Source of the DNA: Desertimonas flava
GTDB taxonomy: Bacteria > Actinomycetota > Acidimicrobiia > Acidimicrobiales > Ilumatobacteraceae
Direction: 5' to 3'
Length of the DNA: 64,000 nt
Assembly (NCBI RefSeq): GCF_003426815.1
Contig: NZ_QKYK01000029.1
Coordinates: 1 to 64,000, forward strand
The notes under the pieces were generated by a model. It saw only the letters and a list, made by a program, of their open reading frames with translations, did no database searches and was not told the DNA's origin. The translations under genes were made by a program, and so were the position numbers. Of the stretch, positions 8,190 through 17,457 are shown in pieces (position 1 is the first letter of the stretch; each line of letters starts with the position of its first letter).

Positions 8190-9149
8190 ATGACCGACAG
8201 ACTGGCCGTGATGAACGATCCGACGTCGCACTGCGGCGACCTCGGCGCACGTTTCGAGGAGCATCGGCGTCACCTGCTCGGCATCGCCTACCGCATGCTC
8301 GGCTCACACGCCGAGAGCGAGGACGTGGTGCAGGACACCTGGCTGCGGCTGTCCCGTATGACTGACGAGCAGATCGACGGGATCGACAACCTGGCGGGCT
8401 GGCTCACCACAACTGCCGGGCGCCTCAGCCTCGATCGGCTCCGGAGCCGATCGAGGCGGCGCACCGAGTCGCTCGAAGCCGCCGCCGAGCAGCGGCTGCC
8501 CGACCCCGTGGTCCGACGCTTCGACGACGCCGCGGAGGCCGACGATCCCGCCGCTGCGGCCGAGCTCGCCGAGTCGGTGAGTCTCGCCCTGCTCGTGGTG
8601 CTCGAGACACTTCCGCCCGCCGAAAGGCTGGCCTTCGTGCTCCACGACACGTTCGCCGTCCCGTTCGACGACATCGCCCCGATCGTCCAGCGGTCGCCCG
8701 AGGCGACCCGGCAACTGGCCAGCCGCGCCCGCCGGCGATTGCGCGACACCCCGGCCGATCTGGAAAGTCGCACCGCCGGCGACGTCACGCGCCAGCGTGA
8801 GGTCGTCGAAGCGTGGATCGCCGCGGCCCGGGGAGGCGACTTCGAGGCGTTGGTGTCGTTGCTCGACCCCGACGCCGTGCTCCAGGTGGACTCGGGACGC
8901 CCGCGGACGTCCAGGGTCATCCACGGCGCCGAGACCATCGCCCGCAATGCCACCTCGTTCCGCCGCCCCGACGCGATCATCGAGGTCGTGCTCGTCAACG
9001 GTGCGGCCGGGCTCCTCGCCGTCGAGCACGGCCGACCGCTGGCCCTCGGGTCGTTCGCGTTCGGGCCGGACGGCCGGATCGTCGCCGTGTCGATCATCGC
9101 CGACCGTCAGCGGCTCGGCCAGCTCGGCCTGCCCGAGATCGGCGGCTGA
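8190..9149 (+). CDS. ECF sigma factor with C-terminal SnoaL-like domain (SigJ type)
   Basis: A 319-residue sigma factor. Region 2 is at residues ~15-85 (HLLGIAYRMLGSHAESEDVVQDTWLRL) and region 4 at ~125-185 (LPPAERLAFVLHD...VQRSPEATRQLASRARRRL). The last ~120 residues form a SnoaL/NTF2-like domain (VVEAWIAAARGGDFEALVSLL). This architecture is that of the SigJ/ECF41-like group, where the fused domain takes over control of activity, so no separate anti-sigma factor is expected. I do not see the WLPEP linker motif described for ECF41. An alternative ATG is at 8211. The gene is convergent with the beta-propeller gene, 7 bp apart. Confidence 0.88.
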   Translation: MTDRLAVMNDPTSHCGDLGARFEEHRRHLLGIAYRMLGSHAESEDVVQDTWLRLSRMTDEQIDGIDNLAGWLTTTAGRLSLDRLRSRSRRRTESLEAAAEQRLPDPVVRRFDDAAEADDPAAAAELAESVSLALLVVLETLPPAERLAFVLHDTFAVPFDDIAPIVQRSPEATRQLASRARRRLRDTPADLESRTAGDVTRQREVVEAWIAAARGGDFEALVSLLDPDAVLQVDSGRPRTSRVIHGAETIARNATSFRRPDAIIEVVLVNGAAGLLAVEHGRPLALGSFAFGPDGRIVAVSIIADRQRLGQLGLPEIGG

Positions 9150-9163
9150 TCGGACGTCAGCCG
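9143..9163. terminator. Small hairpin spanning two convergent stop codons
   Basis: CGGCTGA/TCAGCCG, 7-bp arms and a 7-nt loop, built from the stop codons of the SigJ-like gene (+) and the propeller gene (-). It may end both transcripts; there is no T-run. Confidence 0.35.
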
Positions 9164-10422
9164 GCGCCGACCGGCACCCAGATCGCCGTACCGGCACCCG
9201 ACTTGGCGAAGATGCCGCCGTCGACCCACTGCGGCACCGACGGGCCGATGACGAGCTCGACGTCACTGAGGTCGATCGCGCCCACGAACTCACCCGTTGC
9301 CACGTCACCGACCACCAGGTACTGACCGCCGGCCTGCGGCGAGTGGTGGCGCCCGACCCACATCGAACCGTCCGGTGAGTACGCCTGCGGCCCCGTGGGC
9401 GGAACCAGACCGTCGGCGATCGCCGCTCCGGCGTCCTCCGGCGCGGGCGCCGGCACGAGCGCGCCGGACACGGGGTCGAACCACGGCCGGGCCGCCGATG
9501 ATCCCGTGACGAGGTCGAGGGTGGTCACCGCCGCCGCCGACCTCGGGTCACCGACGGCGAAGTCGTACTGGCTCAGCAACAGCGGGTCGACGACCAGCGC
9601 CGTGGTCCCGTCCGGATCGACACCGGTGAGTTCGAACGAGACATCCGGAGCGGCGACGACCTCGGTGACCTCACCCGTCGACGGGTCGAGGTGCCAGACC
9701 CCGTGTCCGGGGTCGTCGCGGTCGGCCGGGTTGGTCGTGAACAAGATGGTGTCCTCGGCCGCCCAGCTCATCGACGGCCAGATGGCGAACCGCGTCTCGA
9801 CCGGGGACGCGGCGAGGGCGACCGGCTCGCCGCCGGCCGCGTCGATCACCATGACCGTCGGCACGACGCCGGAGGTGTCGTCGCGCACGAAGGCCAGACG
9901 AGTCCCGTCGGGCGACCACGTAGGCAGCGTGTCGACGGCGAGCGCCTCGGGGGCGTCGGCGCCGATCAACCCGCCCTCGTAGCCGTCGTCGGTGAGGTTG
10001 ACCAGCGTCCCGTCGAGGTCCATGACGAGTACGTCACCGTCGCGGAGCTGCACGAAGACGTCCGGCGTGAAGGCCACGCGCTGGGAGTTCGGTGACCAGA
10101 CCATCGCGGGTCGAGACGGAGGGCTGACGGTGCCGATCCTCTGAACGGCGCACGTGGCGCTGAGCGAGCCCATCTCCCAGATGCACGGAGTGCGGTCGGG
10201 GCCGATCCCGGCGACGTGGCGACCGTCGGGCGAGACGGACTCGAGGAGCCCGTCGACGGCGATGGCCGTCGGCTCGCCGAGCGGACCGGCGTCCGGTCCG
10301 GTCTCGGAGGCCATCGACTCGGCGGTGCCGTCGTTCGGCGGGGACGACGCCCCGAACGTCGACACGGACAGCGACACGGACACGAGCGGTCCCACGACCG
10401 CGCCTGACAACCACCGGCTCAT
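9157..10422 (-). CDS. Secreted PD40/TolB-like beta-propeller protein
   Basis: A 421-residue protein with an N-terminal hydrophobic signal (residues ~5-25) and a mature part made of WD40/PD40-type blades: SPDGRHVAG, SPNSQRVAF, SPDGTRLAFVRDD and SPDGSMWVG recur at blade spacing. Such propellers bind proteins or cell-wall material; no catalytic residues are evident. It starts 10 bp after the stop of an ECF42-like sigma gene on the same strand, so the two are probably one transcript. That suggests a sensor or accessory role for the propeller, which is inference. Confidence 0.75.
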   Translation of the reverse strand: MSRWLSGAVVGPLVSVSLSVSTFGASSPPNDGTAESMASETGPDAGPLGEPTAIAVDGLLESVSPDGRHVAGIGPDRTPCIWEMGSLSATCAVQRIGTVSPPSRPAMVWSPNSQRVAFTPDVFVQLRDGDVLVMDLDGTLVNLTDDGYEGGLIGADAPEALAVDTLPTWSPDGTRLAFVRDDTSGVVPTVMVIDAAGGEPVALAASPVETRFAIWPSMSWAAEDTILFTTNPADRDDPGHGVWHLDPSTGEVTEVVAAPDVSFELTGVDPDGTTALVVDPLLLSQYDFAVGDPRSAAAVTTLDLVTGSSAARPWFDPVSGALVPAPAPEDAGAAIADGLVPPTGPQAYSPDGSMWVGRHHSPQAGGQYLVVGDVATGEFVGAIDLSDVELVIGPSVPQWVDGGIFAKSGAGTAIWVPVGAG

Positions 10423-10432
10423 CGGCGGGACC

Positions 10433-11638
10433 CTACCGGTCGACCTCCCCGGTGGGGCCGCGGGTGCCGCCGGCGCGTCGCTCGAGGTACCGCCGCTCCG
10501 CCTCGGTGCCGGCAACCCTGGCGGCGGCGGCGAACGCGGCGCCGGCGTCGGCGAATCGACCGAGCCGTTCGAGCAGCTCGCCCCGTGCGGCGAGGTACCT
10601 CGCCTGATGGGCGACGCGCCCGTCGTCACCCAGCGCCTCGAGCAGCCGGAGGCCGCGCTCGGCGCCGTGCACCTCAGCGGCGGCGATCGCTCGGTTCATC
10701 TCGGCGATCGGACCGGGCGACGCAGCGACCAGGAGGTCGTGCAGGCGCAGGATCTCGCTCCAGTCGGTGTCGGCAGCGGTGGGCGCTGCGGCGTGCACGG
10801 CGGCGATCGCCGCCTGCAGCCGGTACGGCCCGGGCGGGCCCATCGCCAGCGCCCCGGCGATCAGCCGGCGGCCTTCGGCGATGAGGTCGGCCCGCCAGCG
10901 GGTGCGGTCCTGCTGGGAGAGCGGGACGTACTCCCCGGCGGCGTTCACCCGCGCCGGCCGGCGGGCCTCGGTCAACAGCATCAGACCGAGCAGGCCCTGC
11001 ACCTCGTCGTCACCGGGGAGTTCGGCCTGCACGACGCGTGCGAGGCGGATCGCCGCGTCGGCGAGGCCGACGTTCGCCAGGTCACGGGCGACGAGGTGCC
11101 CTTCCGTGAAGACGAGGTGGAGCACTTGCAGGACGGCGGGCAGACGTGCCGCGCGATCGGCGTCGGTGAGCTCGACGAATGCCGGGCCGGAGGCGTCGAT
11201 GGTCTGCGTCGCCCGGTTGATGCGATCGTCCATCGCCCCTTCGGCCGCGAGGAAGGCACGGGCGATCTGGAGCGTGCTCAAGCCACCCACGGCACGGAGC
11301 GTGAGCGCGATCTGGCTCGTCACGCTCACGGCGGGGTGGCAGCAGAAGACGAGGAGACGGAGCGTGTCGTCGGCGTTCGGTGCGGCCACAGGATCGAGGT
11401 CGGTCGAACCGACCACCGGCTCCGGCGGCGAGTCGGCCAGGCTTCGCGCGGCAGCCGAGTGGATCCAGCCGCCCGGATCGGGCGGGACCCCGGTGACGGC
11501 CCAGCGCTCGGCGGCCGCGGCAAGAGCGAGATGGACGGCGCGCTCGCTCGCATCGAAACGGTGGCCGGCGCGCAACAGCGCGGTCAGTACGCGCGGTGCC
11601 TGAAGACGCAACACGGCGTCGACGTCCGGGGACTTCAT
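10433..11638 (-). CDS. ECF sigma factor, ECF42-like (DUF6596)
   Basis: A 401-residue protein. The C-terminal two thirds match the DUF6596/ECF42 pattern: the DDTLRLLVFCCHPAVS motif, then region 4 (LTLRAVGGLSTLQIARAFLA), the FTEGH motif, and TPR-like helices to the end. The N-terminal region 2 is degenerate: the expected acidic EELAQDA helix reads FDASERAVHLALAAA, so core-polymerase binding may be altered. The ATG at 11638 is the only good start. ECF42 genes usually sit beside a YCII/DGPF protein; here the partner is instead a secreted beta-propeller 10 bp downstream. Confidence 0.82.
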   Translation of the reverse strand: MKSPDVDAVLRLQAPRVLTALLRAGHRFDASERAVHLALAAAAERWAVTGVPPDPGGWIHSAAARSLADSPPEPVVGSTDLDPVAAPNADDTLRLLVFCCHPAVSVTSQIALTLRAVGGLSTLQIARAFLAAEGAMDDRINRATQTIDASGPAFVELTDADRAARLPAVLQVLHLVFTEGHLVARDLANVGLADAAIRLARVVQAELPGDDEVQGLLGLMLLTEARRPARVNAAGEYVPLSQQDRTRWRADLIAEGRRLIAGALAMGPPGPYRLQAAIAAVHAAAPTAADTDWSEILRLHDLLVAASPGPIAEMNRAIAAAEVHGAERGLRLLEALGDDGRVAHQARYLAARGELLERLGRFADAGAAFAAAARVAGTEAERRYLERRAGGTRGPTGEVDR

Positions 11639-11756
11639 CTCGTGGGGTGCCCGGGTTCGGACATCTCGGCTCGATCCTTCCGTCGACGCAGGCCACGGTG
11701 GCGGCGAAATCGCGGCGGCGACCGATTCGGGCCGTGGCGCACGGACGTTCGGAGCG

Positions 11757-11762
11757 TACCCT
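11757..11762 (+). promoter_or_regulatory. -10 element of the ABC exporter operon
   Basis: TACCCT ending 9 nt before the GTG at 11772, in the 133-bp gap divergent from the ECF42-like gene. Confidence 0.4.
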
Positions 11763-11771
11763 GACTCGACG

Positions 11772-13607
11772 GTGACGTTGAACGGCGAAGCGAACGACAG
11801 CTCACCGCGAGGGCCAGCACTCGAACGGTGGCGGCTCCTCGCGGTCACGCTCGGCGCCCAGCGGCGCGGGCTCGCCCTCGCCACCGCCGTCGGGCTCGGA
11901 TGGTCGGCCGCCAAGGTGGCGATCCCGCAGCTCACCAGGCTGGCGATCGACCGTGGGGTCGACGGTGGCGGGTCGCTGCTCGCCTGGACCGTGCTCATCG
12001 CAGCCGTCGGCATCGCCATCGGCACGTTCACGGCGTTCCGGCGCTACTACGCGTTCCGCGAGGCCCGCTGGACCGAGACCCGCCTGCGCGAGCGGCTGTT
12101 CGACCACGTGATGTCGCTGCACATCGGGTACCACGACCGGGCGCAGACGGGCCAGCTGATGAGCCGGGCATCGAGCGACCTCACGATGCTCCAGATGTTC
12201 GTCGTGATGGTGCCGATCACGATCGCCAACCTCGCCATGATGACCGCGGCCGTGGCCATCCTCGTGTCGACCGACGCCCTGCTGGCCGTCGTCGCCCTCC
12301 TGCCCCTCCCCCTCGTGATGATCACCGCCACCCGCTTCTCCAAGCGCATCCACCCGACGCTGATGGATGTGCAGGCCGAGCAAGCCGAACTGGCGACGGT
12401 CGTCGAGGAGTCGGTGGCCGGCGTCCGGGTCGTCAAGGGATTCGGCGCCGAGGAGACGCGCAGCCGCCGCGTCGAGCACGAGGCGGACGACATCCAGACG
12501 GCGTCACTGCGGGCCGCTCGTATCCGCGGCAAGTTCCTCCCCCTGGTGGAAGGCCTTCCCCAGCTCGGCCTCATCGCCGTGCTCGGCATCGGTGGGCACC
12601 GGGCGATCGACGGGCACCTGACGATCGGCCAGCTCGTCGCCTTCACCACCTACATCACGTTGCTCATCGCCCCACTGCGGATGACCGGCCTGACCGTCGC
12701 CTGGGGCCAGCGGGCGGGGGTCGCGCTCGAGCGCATCAACGAGGTGCTGTCGACGGTGCCGCGCATCGCCGATCCCGCCGAGCCAGAGTCACTGCCCGTG
12801 CGCCGCGCCGGCGAGCCGGTCGGTCGTGTCGAGATGCACGGGGTTCGCTTCGGCTACGACCCCGCCCAGCCGGTCCTCCAGGGGTTCGACCTCGTGGTTC
12901 CCGCCGGAGGTTCGGTCGCCCTCGTCGGCGGCACCGGGTCGGGCAAGTCCACGGTGGCCCGGTTGCTCGTGCGGTTCTACGAGCCGCAGGCGGGCACGAT
13001 CTCGGTCGACGGCGTGCCGATCGACCGGCTGCGCCTCCACGACCTGCGCCGGGCCGTCGGCATCGTGTTCGAGGACACGCTGCTGTTCCACGACACCGTC
13101 GCCGCCAACATCGCCTTCGCCTGCCCCGACGCCGAACCGCCGCAGATCGAACAGGCCGCTCGGCTGGCCGGTGCCCACGACTTCATCACCCGCCTTCCCG
13201 AGGGATATGCGACGCTGATCGGCGAGCGCGGCTTCTCGCTGTCGGGGGGACAACGACAGCGCATCGCCATCGCCCGGGCGATCCTCGCCGACCCGCGGGT
13301 GCTCGTGCTCGACGACGCCACCTCGGCGGTCGACCCCTCCAAGGAGCACGAGATCCGCGAGGCGATGCGGACGGTGATGGACGGCCGCACGACGTTCGTC
13401 ATCGCCCACCGGCCGGGCACGATCGCCCTCGCCGACTCCGTCGTGTTCATCTCCGGCGGCGTCGTCGCCGCTGCCGGCACCCACGATCACCTCGTGGCGA
13501 CCAACGCCGATTACCGCTCCGTCCTCGCCGCGATGTCCACCCGTGCCGCGGCGCTCGAGGGTGACGACGTTGCCGACGACTCCCGGGCCGCGACGGTGGG
13601 CGACTGA
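11772..13607 (+). CDS. ABC exporter half, subunit with degenerate ATPase site
   Basis: A 611-residue fused TMD-NBD exporter subunit: six helices in residues ~25-320, then the ATPase. Walker A is GGTGSGKST and the signature LSGGQRQR is canonical. The Walker B end reads VLVLDDATSAVD, so the catalytic Glu is Asp, and the H-loop is IAHRPGT. In heterodimeric exporters (TM287/288 type) the subunit lacking the Glu forms the non-hydrolysing site. The gene is coupled to its partner by a TGATG junction. Substrate is not predictable; drugs or lipids are usual. Confidence 0.9.
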   Translation: MTLNGEANDSSPRGPALERWRLLAVTLGAQRRGLALATAVGLGWSAAKVAIPQLTRLAIDRGVDGGGSLLAWTVLIAAVGIAIGTFTAFRRYYAFREARWTETRLRERLFDHVMSLHIGYHDRAQTGQLMSRASSDLTMLQMFVVMVPITIANLAMMTAAVAILVSTDALLAVVALLPLPLVMITATRFSKRIHPTLMDVQAEQAELATVVEESVAGVRVVKGFGAEETRSRRVEHEADDIQTASLRAARIRGKFLPLVEGLPQLGLIAVLGIGGHRAIDGHLTIGQLVAFTTYITLLIAPLRMTGLTVAWGQRAGVALERINEVLSTVPRIADPAEPESLPVRRAGEPVGRVEMHGVRFGYDPAQPVLQGFDLVVPAGGSVALVGGTGSGKSTVARLLVRFYEPQAGTISVDGVPIDRLRLHDLRRAVGIVFEDTLLFHDTVAANIAFACPDAEPPQIEQAARLAGAHDFITRLPEGYATLIGERGFSLSGGQRQRIAIARAILADPRVLVLDDATSAVDPSKEHEIREAMRTVMDGRTTFVIAHRPGTIALADSVVFISGGVVAAAGTHDHLVATNADYRSVLAAMSTRAAALEGDDVADDSRAATVGD

Positions 13608-15391
13608 TGCCGCCGATCCCGTCCGACGACCTCCGTCCGCTCGACCGCGAGGTCGCCCAGCAGGTGGCCAGGCGGACCGTGCAGATGGCGCGGCCGCTGC
13701 GCCGCCTGATGCTGATCGCTGTGGGATTCGTCCTCTTGTCGACGCTGGCCACCCTGCTCGGCCCGGTGCTGTTGCGATACGGCATCGACCGGGGCATCCG
13801 ACGCGGCGATGTCGGTCCCGTCAACTTCGCCGTCGTGCTGTTCGGCGTGATCTTCGTCGTCGCCTACCTGGCGGGCCGCCAGCAGTACGTCTACATCAAC
13901 CGGGCGGGTGAGGCGTTCCTCCGCACCCTGCGGGTGCGCGTGTTCCGCCACATCCAGCGCCAACCCCTCGCGTTCTACGACCGCTGGCCGGCCGGGGTCC
14001 TCGTCTCGAGGATGACCTCAGACATCGAGGCGATGGCCGAGCTCGTGCAGTGGGGATTGCTGCAGTTCGTCTCGACGTTCATCGTCATCGGCCTGTCCCT
14101 CGTGCTGCTGTTCGTCCTGTCGTGGCAGCTGGCTCTCGTCGCCCTCGCCGTGTTCCCGCTGATCATCCTCGCCACCCGGCGCTTCCAGCGGGACTCGAAC
14201 GAGGCCTACCTCACGGTCCGCGAGCGCGTCGGTGAGAACCTGTCCAGCCTGCAGGAAGGCATCTCCGGGGTCCGCGTCATCCAGGCCTACAGCCGCGAAC
14301 GCGAACAGTCACGCCGGTTCCGGCACTCCAACCGGTCGCTGTACAAGTCGCACCTCCACAGCCTTCGCGTCTCGACGTGGTACTTCGGTGTGGTCGAGGC
14401 GTGCGGGGTGCTGGCCACCGCCCTCGTCATCGGCGTCGGCGGTTTCCTCGTGCACCGCGGCTCGGTCACGGTCGGCACCGTCATCGGCGTCGTGCTCCTC
14501 GTCGCCAACCTGTTCGAGCCGATCCAGCAGCTCTCGCAGCTCTACAACGGCGTGCAGCAGGCCGGCGCGGCGATGAACAAGCTGTTCGGCATCCTCGACA
14601 CCGACCCCGAGATCGCCGACCGACCGAACGCCGTCGCGGCCCCGCCGACCGGCGACATCGTCGTCGACGACGTCACGTTCCACTATCCGAGCACGACGAC
14701 GCCGGCGCTCGAACACTTCTCGCTGACGATCGCCGACGGCGAACGGGTGGCCTTCGTCGGACCGACCGGCGCCGGCAAGTCCACCGCGGCCAAGCTGATC
14801 GCCCGCTTCTACGATCCGACGTCCGGCACGATCACCTACGGTGGGCTCGACGTCCGCGACGCCACGATGGCCTCACTGCGCGAGCGCATGGTCGTCGTGC
14901 CGCAGGAGGGCTTCCTGTTCGGCGGCACGATCGCCGAGAACATCCGCGTGGCCCGCGCCGAGGCGACCGACGACGACATCCGCGCGGCGTTGGCGTCACT
15001 CGGGGTGCTCGAACGCTTCGAGGCGTTTCCCGAGGGTCTGCACACCGAGGTGCGCGAGCGCGGCTCGCGCCTGTCGGCGGGTGAGCGACAGCTGGTCTCG
15101 CTGGCCCGGGCCGCCCTGGTCGATCCCGCGGTGCTGGTGTTGGACGAGGCGACGTCCAATCTCGACCCCGGTACCGAGCTGGTCGTCGAGGCCGCGTTGG
15201 AACGGCTGATGACCGGGCGGACGACCATCGTCGTCGCCCACCGTCTGTCCACGGTGCGCCGGGCCGACCGCATCGCCGTGATCGACCACGGGCGCCTCGT
15301 CGAGCTCGGCACGCACGACGAGCTCGTCGCCGAGGGAGGGCGCTACGCCGCCCTGGCCGCGGCGTGGGAGCGCAACCAGATCGTCAGCTGA
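13607..15391 (+). CDS. ABC exporter half, catalytic subunit
   Basis: A 594-residue partner of the preceding subunit; its ATG shares one base with that gene's TGA. Six helices precede the ATPase. Walker A is GPTGAGKST and Walker B VLVLDEATSNLD with the catalytic Glu, but the signature is LSAGERQL rather than LSGGQ. The two defects are complementary: the Asp Walker B of subunit 1 and the altered signature of subunit 2 fall in the same composite site, leaving one competent ATP site. That is the expected arrangement of an asymmetric heterodimer. Confidence 0.92.
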   Translation: MPPIPSDDLRPLDREVAQQVARRTVQMARPLRRLMLIAVGFVLLSTLATLLGPVLLRYGIDRGIRRGDVGPVNFAVVLFGVIFVVAYLAGRQQYVYINRAGEAFLRTLRVRVFRHIQRQPLAFYDRWPAGVLVSRMTSDIEAMAELVQWGLLQFVSTFIVIGLSLVLLFVLSWQLALVALAVFPLIILATRRFQRDSNEAYLTVRERVGENLSSLQEGISGVRVIQAYSREREQSRRFRHSNRSLYKSHLHSLRVSTWYFGVVEACGVLATALVIGVGGFLVHRGSVTVGTVIGVVLLVANLFEPIQQLSQLYNGVQQAGAAMNKLFGILDTDPEIADRPNAVAAPPTGDIVVDDVTFHYPSTTTPALEHFSLTIADGERVAFVGPTGAGKSTAAKLIARFYDPTSGTITYGGLDVRDATMASLRERMVVVPQEGFLFGGTIAENIRVARAEATDDDIRAALASLGVLERFEAFPEGLHTEVRERGSRLSAGERQLVSLARAALVDPAVLVLDEATSNLDPGTELVVEAALERLMTGRTTIVVAHRLSTVRRADRIAVIDHGRLVELGTHDELVAEGGRYAALAAAWERNQIVS

Positions 15392-15394
15392 CGT

Positions 15395-16189
15395 TCAGCG
15401 CCGCCTGACGTGGCATCCGGCGGCGAGGCGCGCCGGCGTGGTGCCGGCGAGTCGACCACACCACCGCGCGAGGTGCGACTGGTCGTAGTAGCCGGCCGTG
15501 ACGGCGACGGTGGCGAGATCGGCCGACCCGAAGGCATCGAACGCGCGGCGGAATCGCAGGATCTCGTGCATCTGCTTGGGCGCCAGCCCGACGTCGCCGA
15601 GGACGCGCCGGTGCATCGTTCGCTCGCTCACGCCGAGGGCCGCGGCCACCCCGCCGACGGTCGGCCCCGGCTCGTCCAGGCAGCGGATCGCGTGGGCCAC
15701 GCTGGGATCGGGCCGATTCGAGAGCTCGGTGGAGCGTTCGACAACGGCCGCCGTCAGGATGGCAATCGCGTCGTCCGGCGCCGGGCTCGACGCGCACGTC
15801 GTCAGCGCGGCGAGCAGCACCTCGACGACGGAAGGCGGCCACAGTTCGTCGAGCCGCATGGGCGCATCGAGCTGCGGCATCGGTCGACCGAACACGGCGA
15901 CCGCGGCGTGCGGGTGCAGGCGGATCCCCGCCGTGACGGGCCTGTCGGAGACCTCGACGGTGGTCGGCGCCGCCCGGGCCGGCGTCACCCGAAGTCGGCA
16001 CCCGTCCCAGGAGACGTCGACGCACCCGTCGGGCAGCAGCCGCAGCGGACGGGACCAGCCGGGAGCAGCGCTCCATCCGCACGACACCAGGTCCGCCCCC
16101 GCAGCCGGTGGCCGGTGTTCGACGTACCACGACCGCACGGCGCGTCCGCAGATGATTCGTCCGGCGAACGTCGCCCGCGGCGTCGACAT
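15395..16189 (-). CDS. AraC-family regulator with DUF6597-type N-terminal domain
   Basis: A 264-residue regulator. Residues ~20-110 carry the LRLLPDGCVDVSW stretch typical of DUF6597 (a ligand-domain family in AraC regulators). The last ~100 residues are the two helix-turn-helices: GGVAAALGVSERTMHRRV and LATVAVTAGYYDQSHLARWCGR, ending before RLAGTTPARL. The start at 16189 is chosen for the natural N-terminus; an in-frame ATG at 16240 would add 17 residues. It is divergent from the nitrilase-family gene, with 72 bp between, and may control it. Confidence 0.88.
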   Translation of the reverse strand: MSTPRATFAGRIICGRAVRSWYVEHRPPAAGADLVSCGWSAAPGWSRPLRLLPDGCVDVSWDGCRLRVTPARAAPTTVEVSDRPVTAGIRLHPHAAVAVFGRPMPQLDAPMRLDELWPPSVVEVLLAALTTCASSPAPDDAIAILTAAVVERSTELSNRPDPSVAHAIRCLDEPGPTVGGVAAALGVSERTMHRRVLGDVGLAPKQMHEILRFRRAFDAFGSADLATVAVTAGYYDQSHLARWCGRLAGTTPARLAAGCHVRRR

Positions 16190-16261
16190 CACCACGAAGT
16201 GTGCCCGGTCTGACCGATTCGTCCAAGACGGTGTGCGCATCGCTGCGTCACCGTCGGGCGG

Positions 16262-17029
16262 ATGAGGCTCGCACTGGTCCAACCGTCACGATGGCACCGC
16301 GACGGACACGCCAACCTCGCCGCCGCCCACGAGGCGATCGGGCGACAGGGACCCGGAGGCGACCCGCTCGTGGTGGTCCTTCCCGAGCTCATCGGCGGTG
16401 ACCTCGCCGACGCCGACTACGTCGCGCACCTACGACAGATCGCCGTGTCGGCCGAGGCCTGGGTGGTGGGCGGGTCCCACCACCGCCGCACCGGCAGGTC
16501 GATCAGCAACTGTGGCGCCGTCGTCGACCCGCACGGTGAGGTCGTCGCCCGGTACGCGAAGGCCACGCCGTTCGGCTCCGAGCGCACCGATGGGGTCGAA
16601 CCTGGCCCGCCCGGTGTGACGGTCCGCATCGCGGGGTGCCACGTCGCCGTCCTCATCTGCGCCGACGCCTGGTTCGCCGAGCACCTCCTGGCCCTGGAGC
16701 CGTCCCCGGATCTGGTGATCGTGACGAGCTTCTCGGTGACTCGTCGCGATCCTGCTGCTGCTCGGCGCTTGTGGCATCACCTCGCCGTGAGCCGGGCCTA
16801 CGAGTTCGGCGCCTACGTCGCCGTTGCCGACTGGCGCGCAGGAGCGCGCTACCGGGGAGTGCGCGCCGCCGGCGCGAGCGGGCTCGCCGAGCCCGAGCCC
16901 CACCGTCTCGGCGACCACTTCTCGAGCGCCGGCGACGCCGATGTCTGGGTCCGCGACCTCGACCTCGCTCGGCTCCGCGAGCACCGTCGCGATCGCGCGG
17001 CGCTGGGCTTGTTCCGGGGCGTCCTCTAG
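16262..17029 (+). CDS. Carbon-nitrogen hydrolase (nitrilase superfamily)
   Basis: A 255-residue amidase-type enzyme. The catalytic triad is visible: E42 (VLPELIGG), K100 (RYAKATPF) and C133 (LICADAW). It would cleave a C-N bond of an amide or carbamoyl group in the cytoplasm; the substrate is unknown. The family is normally ~260-300 residues, so this is complete but compact. It is divergent from an AraC regulator, and its stop overlaps by 4 bp the stop of the convergent PPOX gene. Confidence 0.88.
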   Translation: MRLALVQPSRWHRDGHANLAAAHEAIGRQGPGGDPLVVVLPELIGGDLADADYVAHLRQIAVSAEAWVVGGSHHRRTGRSISNCGAVVDPHGEVVARYAKATPFGSERTDGVEPGPPGVTVRIAGCHVAVLICADAWFAEHLLALEPSPDLVIVTSFSVTRRDPAAARRLWHHLAVSRAYEFGAYVAVADWRAGARYRGVRAAGASGLAEPEPHRLGDHFSSAGDADVWVRDLDLARLREHRRDRAALGLFRGVL

Positions 17030-17454
17030 CGCGGCAGCTGGAGCATCCCGTAGGCGCGGGTGGGACGGAACGTCACCAGCACTCGCTTCTCGTCCACCAT
17101 GGCTCGGCGGAACTCGTCCCAGTCGGGGTGCTCTCCGGCGGCCGTGCGATACCACGTCACGAGAGCTTCGACGGCGTCATCGTCGGGAGCGCCGGCGATC
17201 GCCGACATCTCGACCTCGCCTTCGAGCACGGCGTAGGCGTAGAAGTCATCGCGCGTGATGTGGAGGGCGGCCCACGGATCGCGGGCGAGGTTGTGGTACT
17301 TGGCTCGGGTCGCGGTGATCGAGATCTGCGCGGCGCCGTCGTCGCTGACGCTGTAGAGGATGTTCGACAGCTGTGGCTTGCCGTCGCGCTTGAGCGTGAC
17401 GAGCACGCCGTGCTTGTTGGTGCGGGCGAAGTCGAGGGCGGTGGAGAGCTCCAT
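17026..17454 (-). CDS. PPOX-class F420-dependent protein
   Basis: A 142-residue split-barrel flavin/deazaflavin-binding protein. The pattern KHGVLVTLKRDGKPQLSNI followed by RAKYHNLARDPWAALHI is typical of actinobacterial PPOX-class F420-dependent reductases (Rv1155/Rv2991-like). It would bind F420 as a homodimer and reduce a small substrate. Three bp separate it from the upstream DUF4395 gene on the same strand, so the two are probably cotranscribed. Confidence 0.86.
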   Translation of the reverse strand: MELSTALDFARTNKHGVLVTLKRDGKPQLSNILYSVSDDGAAQISITATRAKYHNLARDPWAALHITRDDFYAYAVLEGEVEMSAIAGAPDDDAVEALVTWYRTAAGEHPDWDEFRRAMVDEKRVLVTFRPTRAYGMLQLPR

Positions 17455-17457
17455 GCG

